Made by a program: the position numbers and the translations under genes. A stretch of DNA of 64,000 bases. Origin: Trichuris trichiura (Eukaryota; Nematoda; Enoplea; Trichinellida; Trichuridae). The stretch spans positions 5,626,001 to 5,690,000 of the forward strand of contig JBAJFE010000004.1 of NCBI GenBank assembly GCA_037903355.1. Reading direction: 5' to 3'. Of this stretch, positions 12,101 through 24,100 are shown in pieces. The notes under the pieces were generated by a model. That model was not told the DNA's origin, did no database searches, and saw nothing but the letters and a program-made list of their open reading frames with translations. Within the stretch, counting starts at the first letter, position 1; each line of letters starts with the position of its first letter.

Positions 12101-15100
12101 GCTCCACCTTGTTCTCTGTGAACCTTGTATTTATTGTCTGTCGTTTTATATTTACATGTCTAAAGTTTGTTTAGGTTATGGAAAGTAGAGACAAATATCA
12201 ATCAATAAAAGATATGCTCACTGTCTCTTCAACGAATCTGCAGACTTGCAGCGAATTACTAAACGAAGTTGAGTCTGAACTGCGTAAGTCTGAAGGTGAC
12301 GACACTCCTGCGCCAGAGGATCGACGTCGATTGGCATTGGTAGGCTGGAGACGAGTGATAGTGTGACTTACATCTGTATTCTTTTATCGCAGGCTCATCG
12401 AAAGCAAGTTGCTGATTGCAGCAAGTACTTGCGAGATACCCAAGTAGGTTTGCAAAAATTTTCCGAGCTTACCAGTCCTGAGGCGGCGGCTGAGTTGCAA
12501 AGCATTCTTGACTTGCTAAGGAACAAAATTTCCATTATCAACGGCAAACTTGATGAATGGGCATTGACCAATGAGGTAACATTGTAAAATCTGCATGCAA
12601 TTTTTCTCATTTGTTGCTCACATATCAAACTGAAATCTGATGGCCATTGGAAACCTGCCGTGGGCAGCGTTTTTCTCTAAATTTGTCTTGGTCCTCTTAC
12701 CACCTGAAACAGTATGTGGCATGATCTTCTGAAATGGGTTTTCAGGTGCCAGTCTGATAATTACTGCTGAGTGTGGTTGACCTCTCTTCCTATGTCACAT
12801 GATTGCATTTTTTAGAAGATAACAAAGGAAGTGGTCGAGCTTCAGAAGAAATTTTTTGACATTCATGCCGACGTCGCTTGCGAACTGAACCTCACCGAGT
12901 CTGACATTTCCCAATGTGGGAATGATCACCTGTGCTTGAAAGTATTAGGGATTTGGTTTACAGTAAGCAATCTGTCGTCTTGTAGGCCCAGCTAGATTAT
13001 TTGAAAAGTCTGCGACCGAAAGTGGACTCTCTCAAGGAAACGGCTGTCAAAATAATTGCGAAGCAAGGCGATCCTCTTCACGCTATAGAAGCCGAGTCAA
13101 GTCAACTTTGTCGTCGTTGGGAAGGTCTACTGGAAAGTACCAAGGTAGGAAGCAACGTTCTTTAGGATACACTTTGCAACATTCGCTCTATGTCATTACG
13201 CTGGCCGCGTTCGAAATCCCGAAAATGGAAGTCGTGAAATTTCAAAATCCCGAGGGAACAGAATCCTGAGAGCCAGGGTTATGAAAGTTCGAATTCTGAC
13301 AACCAGAAGATCCTCTTTTGTTTTTTGCCTACTTTCTTTCTTCGCTTTTACTTTCTCCCGGTATTTTTTTCAGCTCCTTGTATGATTTCGTAGGTTAAGT
13401 CTACAATGTTATGATGTGAACAGCTTTTCATTTAGGCAGGTAGTAAGCACCGGAACGTTTTATGTTCAATTTCTGAGGTCACGTCGATATTAGCGGCGGT
13501 ATTCGCTTTCGTATTTATAAGTTTACCTCATATTAGTGCAGATTCAGTTGGTGAAATTGAGAATAGAACCTTTTCCCTTTCTAGCTTTCTGAGATTGTCT
13601 TAGCTGGAATTGTTAAGGGGTGGAATGCTCCGACTCGTAGAGGCTTCCAAGCGGTGTAATGCCTGTAAATCCGCTTCTGAAACTGCAAAAACAAACTCTA
13701 AATCAGACGCTCCCTTATTTTGAATTTGAAACAAGTTTTCAGGATTTTGAGCTTTCGTGGATTTGCTCGTTCGGGGTTTTCGGAATCTGGAACTTCATTC
13801 TAAGTACACTGCTGTATGAAGCAGTAGGAAGTACCGAGTTTTCTAATTCTATTGTCCTGTAACCGTTAACTTTTTTCCTGGTTGTAATAAGTTCCCTGTA
13901 TCCCACGCCTTACGAATATTCGCTATTACAAAGAAGCTGAATTTGTTGCTATTTTCGTTTTACTAACGAGCTGCATAGATGTTTCTTCGCTTTTACGAAG
14001 AAGTGCGATGGAACAATAGCAAGGTTTTTACAATTCGTGCCATTTTTTTGACCGCGTGCAGTGGCCAGCCAGTGTCTTTTTGCACGAGTTCATCAACTCC
14101 CCTGCCGTGCTGCTGACAGACGAACGAACAGCGGTGGTAACAAGTCGCCACAGTTCTCATGTATATCTTTAATATCTACGCTTTTTCTCGAATTATTTCT
14201 TCATTTTTGTGGCAAGCAAATCAGGGCAGCGGCAGCAAATCGGTCTCCCAAGTTGTCGCTTTCTATCACAACGGTAGCAGCCGAAAATTGCACGGCAGTC
14301 ATTCATCGCAAGGGCAGGCAAGTAGATCCGACAATAATGCCTCCTCCAGGTTGAATCATACGATCACGCATCTTTCTCCGCCAGCTATTCCTCCGCGGTT
14401 TTGGTATTCCACTGGGCTTAATAGCTTACAAATTATGTCAGTGAAACTAGGCCCTAAATAAGTTGTTTTAATTTAAAATGTATTTTTGTCACCTGCGCCA
14501 TCTTCGTAATATGCATTATTGCTGCGCATGTTTCCTTACATTGTTTTACCAGTCAGTAAGACCTGCCGGACTGTTTTCAGGCGATTAGGACCGCCTAAAA
14601 CGCCATCCCAAGTGAAATAATAGCAATCGCTTCTTCGACTAACGAATGTTCGCTTTACGAACAATTTTTGCATACCCGACAACCTTCGTTAATCTGTGGG
14701 ATACCTGTATTTTGTTACATGCCATGAAACGGTTGAAGAAAGTGCTTAAAAAATAATTCATACAATCAGGCAATCAGTTTCAGTTTGCACTGCCACCTAC
14801 TTCTTTTGTTTTTGCGCCAAAGTTGAACAACAGTTTACCAATAGCATCTGTGCATATATGCGTGCCGTAGTTGATACTATGTTGACCTTTGTGCAGCATC
14901 ACTGAAAGCTAGCGTCGGTGCATAGTTTTAATCGCTATTCTGGACCAAGATCTTTTTCAGGACCAGTTGTCTCAAGCGACACATACTGATGAGTGCGATG
15001 ATCAAAAAACGGTTTCCGTCACTGCTAGCTTTGGAAAAGAAGGCGTAAGCCTTAGTGCTGACAAGGAAGAGGGTAAAAGCACAGCGGCTACGGAGCAGCA

Positions 15101-18100
15101 AATGTCTGTCGACGAATCTGGCGCGCAAGTTAACCTCGAGGAAGAAAGCTTTACTGCGGACCGTTTGGTAGCTCAAGCAAACGCTCTTGCTGACAGCATT
15201 GTTTCTGTAGAAGATCTTTTGATTGAATCTGAGAAGGATTTCGCGCAGTTACAATCCAAGTTTCAGGTCTTATATTTTTAGCAATTATCATTTTCAGCAT
15301 ATGCCTTTTATATTGCTTTCTTTTTCTGTTTAGGATGTATCTAACACTGTCGAGGCTTGTTCTTGTCACGTTCATCAGCTGCTTGATCGTACCGAAAAGG
15401 AGAAATGTGCGGAGCTGCGTCCTACTGTTGTGCCCATATTGTCAAAGCTTGAAACTATGGATAGTAAGCTTAAAATGGTATTGCGTTGGTAGAGTAGTCG
15501 TCTGTGCTCTTACGTGCTTCTTGTTTTCCTAGCTGAGCAAAAAAGTGAAGACTTTGATCGACATAAACGAGAACCACAAACGCAAACACGAAGTGCTCAG
15601 TACTCATGCCAAAAGCTGCTTAGCTAACTTGGTCTTTCTGGAGGTAATAAAGATTTACTTTTTGCTCCTGACAGTTGCTTTTCTAAAAAATTCGTTTTGA
15701 ATCATTAGTGCTCTTGTTATAACAACGCAGATCTATAGGGGAGGACTTTTAGTATTTTTAACTATATTAAAGGTATTGCATTTTTTCCTAGCTGATTTTT
15801 TAATGCAGAACTCAGTGGTAGCTTTCTTCTTTCAAAGGAAAAAGAAAGGCAGCGGCTTTTGGATAGATTTGAATTTCGAAAACGGCAAAGCGCTTGATGA
15901 GGGCCACAGTTTGTAAGTGGACTGAGTGTGTTCACGTAGGCTTTTTCAAAGACAAGCTAGAGACCACAAGGTGTTCCTTTATCAAACATGCCAGTCTGAG
16001 ATCGTTTCCAAAAGCGCTTTTTAGGGTTTATAAACTTGCAAATGAGCCTATTTTAAGGAAGGCGAACTTTCGCATTTGCTATTCCCCTTAGACGTTTAAG
16101 AGGAGTAGTTGCAATGGACTGATCCATTTGTGTCAGTCGGTTTTAAATTAGCCTTACGAGAATACGCTGAAAATGTAGCTTTTCTTGTTGGTTTGTATAC
16201 TCTCTTAGCTTTCTACGAAACAGAAAACTGTTTGTAATTATCGTTTCATTTGTGAGCAGTACTGTTACGTAACAGCCGCAGCACACAGGTCGCATATTTC
16301 TTATCTTTATAAAAACGGAGCGCGCCAGGCTGCGAAAGCTTTAAGGAGTTGAGAATTGCAAGTATAAAAATAAACGGGTTATGTTTTTTCTGTAACAAAT
16401 AGACATGTGAAATAGCATGAGCTATCGAAAATAGGTTTGTTAGGAACAAAATAAATTTTGATTTTGTAACACGACTTTTTTCCGTTTAAACTGTTGTACT
16501 TTATTTTAGAACTACGCAGCTTTCGTTATTAATAATGACCCCTTAGCGAGGAAGAAAGAAAAAAGAAAAATTAAATGATCTATCATTAACGAACCCTTAA
16601 GCTTTTACGTCTTACGTCATTAAACCGATATACGTTTTATTTTAAAACTGCTAAGGTTTCAGATCTCACGGGTGGGGTACGTCCGTCCTGCCGGCCGGAC
16701 ACCCCCCGTGAGATCTGAAACCTTAGCAGTTTTAAAATAAAACGTATATCGGTTTAATGAAGGAAAAGTCGTGTTGCAGTAGAAGTAACTCGAATTGATA
16801 AATCCAGCGATTGGAGCTATTCGTTTTTACTGCATTATGAAGGTACCCTGGATCTTCCTCGAATCTAAGTACATTACGGTTGCTATTTAGTTACACTGTT
16901 GAGAAACTTTATTTAGGACTATAAAGCAAGACTCTTTTGAACAGTGCTTTTCAAAGGATCGGCGTGCCCCCTCCCCACCAGCAGCGTTTGTGACATCCAG
17001 GAAGCGCAGATCGCCAGTGGAGCTTGGGGGCAGTTTTGAGCTAAGGGGGCGCATGCACCAACTAGGCCGTCGTACTGGAAGACATAGGAAAGTATATTCC
17101 CTAGCTCAGGCACTCTGCGTACTGGGTAGCGATAAACTTGTGTGCTTCCTATGCTTGCGTTCAGTTTCTAGAAAGCTGGTAGATAGCCTTGCGCTCCACC
17201 ATTACAGCCAAGGAGCGTTCGCAAAAGTCTCCAATCAAGACAGGAGGATGCAAACGCTCCGGAATTTTAATAGGGACCGCTGGCAGCGTGAACTTGAAGA
17301 ACAGTGCTTAAAATATCATCTCGAGATTCTTTAATGTGTTAATGCCGACAGTAGCTTTTTTGCTGTTGAGTTAACAAGCTGGAATTTGCGCGTCCCTGCC
17401 TTATTTTTGAAAATGTCCGTTCGTGTCTACCAAACGAATCAGTTGAAGACAGTTCAGTTACATGCTGTTAGTAGAAACAGTGTGCAGTGTTTCGGCTTAG
17501 TAACTGAGTAAAAACACAGTTATTAAGCCGAAGTACTGTTCAACCATTGCTCATTTTTCAAATGTATTATCATTAGATAGGCAATGGTTTTCATTTTTTT
17601 CTGATTATATAGTTTTGGTTGGTTGTAAGGTCTTCTACGACTTTTCCCGTTTTTTCGTTGTGCTGTTATCTGTAATTAAACTAAAACAACTGCTCTACCA
17701 ACGGATGGATGAGCCGTTATTAAGAAAATGTACAGATATCAACGCACTGAACATTAAAAAATTAAAAAAGTTGAGTGCGTTGATATCTGTACATTTTCTT
17801 AATAACGGCTCATCCATCCGTTGGTAGAGCAGTTGTTTTAGTTTAATTACAGATAACAGCACAACGAAAAAACGGGAAAAGCCGTAGAAGACCTTACAAC
17901 CATGAAAATACAGCCCGTTACAAAACATCCAGTTTTCAAGATTATATAGTTTTGTTAAATTTTGCGTAGCTTTTAAATTCTCATTATTGCTTTGCTAACC
18001 CATGAATCAGCGTTGCGTTCTCATTAGGATGCATGCCTGTACATTCCTTGTTAGTATGGGAAAGCGTTCACACTATTTGAAGGCGAATATATAGCTCAGT

Positions 18101-21100
18101 TCCTAAACCATTCTCATCCTTCAATACCTCGACCTCATCAGTAATACTTGAATTTGCTTTAATGCTGTTTACTGTATGAACGCTGCGAGTCAGAGTTGGC
18201 ATTTTATTGTATTAATGCTTTGTCCAGTTTTCCCTGAGGCGCCTGTGATTGATTTCGAGCACATGTGTGCACTGTTATTAAAATGGTAATTGTTTATAAT
18301 AAAGTGCACCTACTCAAGAGCACCGGTAACATCATTTCTACATTCATCACTGTCCGTTAAATGGGTTTCCTGTTTAGCTTAAGTTTAATTGGTTTCTTTT
18401 AAGAATATGGATAAGGAAAAAGCACTTATGTGTGATTCTGAAGTGAAAAATATAGAGGAGGACTTGAAGACGTTATTTGCGAATACCCAGCAAGACTTTG
18501 CCAAACTTGGCGTTACTTTTCCTGATGCCTCGGTTGACCCGTTGTCCAAACTGCTTGAACAGGCCAGAAGCAAAGTTTCTGCCCATGTGAAATCTCTAGA
18601 GGCCAATGCAGAAGCGAGGGAAAGGCTGAATTCCTTTATTGCATGCACGACTGAATTAGACGACGAGTGTTTGGCACTAGAAAGAAAACTATCCGCCACT
18701 CCCGAGTCTGGGGCTAACACTAGTCTTGTGGATCATGAGATTGTGTATCAGGTGTTTATTTTTGTTTTTCTGTTTTTTTGTTAAGGATTTCTGTTCTTTG
18801 TTAGTCCGTTTCTAAGGGAATAGACAGCCTGAAAAAGCGAATTGAACACCTCTCGGACCAACAAGAGGCAGTGCTCAGTCAGGTGCAAAATGACCTAGAC
18901 CGGAACAATGTAGAGGCAGTGGTCCATGGACTAAACACCCGATTGGACAGTCTGGAGAGCGCATACGCAAAGCGTTTCAAGTTAACAAGTGTAATTTCGG
19001 TAGGTTGAAAAAAACTTTAGTTGAAATCTTTTAGAAAATTCGAAGTTGCCTTGGAACAATGGCAATCTTTGCATCAAAGATTATTTGCCCTGATGGCTTG
19101 GCTTGAACAAGCGGAGAGTAAACTGTCGCAGGCATTTTCCTTAAAGCATTCGATAGCCAAGAAAACCGCTGGTTCTACTTTGGAAGTAAGGAATCAGATT
19201 TCCTGTTTAACTGCGTTCGTTCAATAAAACTTAAATGATGAAAGCAATGCTGTCGCTATGGATTGTCAAGCGGTTATGCTTGCAGGATATAAAAGGAACT
19301 AGCAAAGAAGTTGACGACATGATGGAACAGCTGCAGAGTATGGAAACGAAGCATGCTGCATTCATATCCCATGCCGACATTGTCATGCTGTCCGACAAAC
19401 TGCATGACGTTTCAAAAAGATTGCACTCCTTGGAGTTCAAGTTAACGGCCGACAAAAATAGGTAACTGTGTTTTACGAGAATGGGAAGTAAAAGAACTTT
19501 GAAATGTGCCTTTCTTCTTTCTGCGTACATTAAAGTTATTTTTTTGTTTTTACGGCCTTGTGTTGCAAGCGATAACATTAACAGCCATTTCGTGTCTGCA
19601 AGGGTTCGCGTTTGAGTTGGCGATGTTTACTATTAATTTATCATTGTGCTGTGTTACCACATTTTTACGTTGCCAAATTTTGTTTCCCATTTCGTCAATG
19701 TGTTTTTCTTCAAGATTACAGCAAAGCGACTTGGAGGCAAAGGAAGAATTGGAGGAGCTGCTGTTCTGGCTTGACGAAACCGACTCTTTTCTGTCCACCC
19801 CTTTTGATCCCACCGATTCCCAGCAGTTGCAAGAGCTGAAAGAGAGGGCACTGGTAAGTAAAGCGTATCTAAATGCGGTGTCGTGCGCCTTTTTAATGTG
19901 AAGTTTAAGGCGAGAGTAGAAGAAGTTCCAGAAAAAGTTCGTCAATTGGAAGCTCTTGTACTCACGCTGCAGCAACTTGACACCAATGGAAATATTCAAG
20001 AAGCAGTGAAAATGTCTCTAAAAAATCAAGCAGCTGAATTGAAGAGTCGTCTGGAGAAGGTGGGTACTGCGTTTTAAGCGCTGCTCTATTTCGAGCGTAA
20101 ATCGATATTTTGAAAATTGGATTGCATCTGTAATAGCAAGTTGCTTTGCTCTGTGATGCTGTTGCATCAGTGAACTTGATCATGAGGATGAAAGGAGATA
20201 ACATCGAATGCTTTTTTACTTCAGCAAGTGATATCTTCAGAATTATCTGTATTTCTCAGTTGGTAGTTATAATTGATCGTCTAACCGTAAACAACGAACG
20301 TTTGAAACCTTGACTGTCTTGCGTACAGTCACTGACTTTTTGTTCACTACGAAATCATTTATTTATTTTTCCTTGTGTAATGAAACAGGCTTTCCACTAG
20401 TTAACCAGCTGATGCATTGAATTACCTTCGCTATTGAAAAAGAAACTGTTAGTGAGCGTAGCTTATGAGGTCTACTTTGTTTTGGAAGGTTTTGTTAAAC
20501 TGAGAATGAGCACTTATACAAACAGTTCACTGCGGTACGTATTCGCCTGACTTACCACTGGAGCAGATCGAGGGGGCCCTTAAAGCTCCAGTGAGAAAAT
20601 TTGCATCACCTAAACGGGTCTTATCATGGAGTAGTCCATGCTCTGACACTCCTAATTGTGATAATGCGAGGGTACTAGTAAACGGCATTAGGTTCTCAAG
20701 AAAGAGGATCCTAGAATTATCGAGCAGAAACATTGCTTCTGACTTGTTCAAGCTAGTTTCCAGCATGCTTCGCTTTACTATTTCGCTGAGAATAAACTGC
20801 TTCAATTGCGCAGCTAACTCATAGTGGCTTGTTGTCATCGATGGTGTTCCGTTAATGGCGACAGTTATCTTCGTAAGGGGGATATTTTTTCTTTGAAAAA
20901 TTCTAGTAAGGTGTATGGGCTCTGTTCCTCTGCCTGTTACCACTTCTTTGGCAAATGTTAGTTCCTGTAATAGATGCTCATCCTTCATAAATTGACCATA
21001 AACTGGCAATAATGACTCAGCTGGAAAAATGGACTCATCAAGTTACAATGTAAATGGTATACTCCTTACGAAACTGCATAAGGTTTTTTGTGTCATTGCT

Positions 21101-24100
21101 GTCGTCTACCCTTCCGTAACCGTGTTATTGGTCAAAGGGATTTTCTTATTCTTTCGGTTGGCGTTATTTCTATGGAACAAAGCATTTTACCCTTACAACA
21201 ATGATATACAGCGCAGTTACAGCAAAGATGGATTTTACGAAGAAAGAAACAGCGAATTGTTATTGAGAGCCTAAACTGATTACAACTTCATGACTGTCTT
21301 CACACTTCTTTCTTCTTTTTTTACTATTCTTTTTGGAGGAACCACTATTTTCGACGTTGAACAGCGCTGCTGAGATAGCAAAAAAGGGTGCATAAGCAAA
21401 CAACAAGAGGAAGTACACTAAAACCCGTTGTATTCGAACCCCTCATATCCGAGAGCGTCCATAGTCAGACGGTTCGCAATAAATATCCGCAGGCTACTTC
21501 ATCCCCGCCTATTGCTATACGCTCTTTTCTAATCTGGTCATTTTTCATTTAAATGTGGTGCGTGCCGTGCTAAATCCGTGGTGTTATTCTTCTTTTGAAG
21601 CTAAGGTTCATTGACAAGACGAACCATAGTTTGGGACATCTTCTGTAGACGATTGGTACTTTACCTTTCTTAGGTGACCCAGGTACTATAGTTCATTGCC
21701 TCTGTTTCTGGAGGATGAGTAGAACTGGTCACGGACGTTTGGCTGTTGCCAACAGGCTGCCGGACAACCCACTCCCGCAAATTTACCGCTACCAACTGCC
21801 GCGGCTGGTTCCGTTCTTCTCTATTATCCGTTATAGCCATTTTTACGCGGTTATGAACGATGAATGAATGCCATTTTGAGTTAAGATTTACTGCGCTAAA
21901 ACAAGCTGCAGCATTTTGCTTCTGCTGAACAGAAACAGGAGAAGAAGAACGCAGTTGTTCTTGCAAGGGCCTTTATGCTTCTCACTGTAACAACAGTGCA
22001 GTATTAAGGCAGCAGGCCACTAAGGGACATCGGAGGTGAGTTGTAGTAGATGGACTCATCAGTTCGTTGCGTTAAGACGGAAACAGAATTGAGACAAAAT
22101 ATTCAGCAGCTATTGAATCTACCGTCCGTACAGAACTGAGCTGGCTATTGTTATCCAAGTTTCTTGGCAACACGGCCAGTTGTTGTACCGGCGGCCAATT
22201 GTCCTGTACCCAGCAGGACAATTTCTTAAGCATTTGCTACCTTGTGTTGAATTAAACGATACCTGAAACGTAAGCTTCTCAAGCGTACGTCAGAAATGAG
22301 CCTTAATGCACCAAAAACAGTCCGTCGTTGAAAAGAACAATTGGAAGAATTTGTCTTCCGGGCACCTTCGAGTACGCTGCCTGCAACTTTTTAGAAAATT
22401 AATTTATGTTGTTACAGTTTGTTGATGTCAACCAGAGCTTAGGTACTACCTTAAGCTTACGCGACCTGAGCTCACCGCGACCACAGGGGTTAATGGACAG
22501 CAGCGACTTAAATTCACAAGGAATGAACCTGCATTACGATGCACCATACAGTAACACTCCTATCCGAAAACCCCGCGATTCCCGGTTCCGAGCTGTCCGG
22601 ATATGAGGGCTCCGACTGTAGTGCGTGTTCATTAAGCCCTCGCTGGAAAATGCGAAAACGCAAAACTTTTAGTAACTCATTCAGTGCAAGTTTTCTGCTC
22701 TCTAGGCCCATTAAACGCTTTTGTAGTGAGCGCTGAAATTGTGACTATCAGCAACGCCTGGATAGCGAAGTGTAACGGATGCATTTTTCTGACCTTTCAT
22801 TGTCCCTTTAAAAGTTTGTATCTTTTTTACCTGGCTCTAGTCTGGAGCTGCTGAAACAGAGGACGATAGGCTTAGAACGCTCTGAATGTTGAATTGCTTC
22901 TCCTGTTCAAACATGTACGATTTTCACTACACGTACGAAAAGATGAAAAGAAAGGCTACAATGGTAGCTACAAGCAGAGATGTAAGACAGTTGCATTTAC
23001 ATCATAATCGCTTAAGAGAATCAAGCGACTGAATCTTTTGGCGAATTAAACCTTGTCTCCGGCCTATATGTCAACCCCGATTTTGAGACCAATTTTACCG
23101 TTTTACAAGGTCGATGTATAAGCTGCATATGCCGTACTTAGTTGTGAGGTTTCTTGAAGTTGCTCGTTATCTGTGGATACTTCGTCCAGTCTTCCGCTTT
23201 GAATCACATCCTTTGTCCCAAACATGTATTAACTCGTGTATAATCTACATGTTTCATCCAGTATTCTTTAAATTATATTTGGCTTACCTCTTATACTTCT
23301 TGCTTTTTCACTGTCACGTAATACGAAGTTTATGCAGAGGATAATGGCAACAAAAGTCTGCACGTGTTCAGTATGGAGCCAGGCATCACAAACCTTCCTG
23401 CTTAGAACAAGAGAAGGACAAAAGAAGCTTCTGTTTCTCTAAATCAGTGTTTCTCAAGGTCAGGGTCGCCAGCCTGTGAAGGTTTCCGAGCGTTTGGGCC
23501 CCACAATTCTGATTAGCCAATTTCGAGCGCGCTGATTAGCTGGATGGGAGGACGGAGGGTAGCCAAGACATCATAATGTAGGTGCTGCACAAAGTTGGGT
23601 AGAGAAAGCGTTTCCCAGATTGTGTGTCGAAAACTCTTACGTTCTCACCTCTGCGCCGACTACCCCTGGTCCTCCTTTCCAGCCAATTAGAATTGTGGGG
23701 TGCAACAGCATGCAGCTTTCTCTTAGGCAGGAGGAACAATACCTGATCCGCGGGTCATACCTTCCTGTGCACTTCAATACGACGATCCAGGTGGGGCATG
23801 TGCTCTCCAGGGACCTTCTTAGTGATTTGAACCCCCCGTATACTTCAAAAGAGCCCACCGATGGGGCACATGCCCCACCATGAGAATCATTGCTCTAAAC
23901 GCTTGAAGATTGCATCGCTTCAGTCACCTGAAGGATGCACTAGTACCTGGAATAATTATAACCTGTTTTACGTATTAACACATATGAAAAGCGCATTTAT
24001 ACAAAAAGGAATTTTAGGTTCATCCTTTTCTTCTCTTTTTCCTTATACGCGCTGTACTAAGGTAGGAAGTTATGCAACGAAATCGAAGGGACAATCAAAC

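Larger units (their letters stand above)
15644..18403 (+). other. Dystrophin intron, 2.8 kb, with two palindromic insertions
   Basis: Holds the 144-bp palindrome 16617-16760 and the snap-back element 17618-17940. No exon is seen; the 114-codon frame at 16990-17334 has no recognisable motif. Confidence 0.65.
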
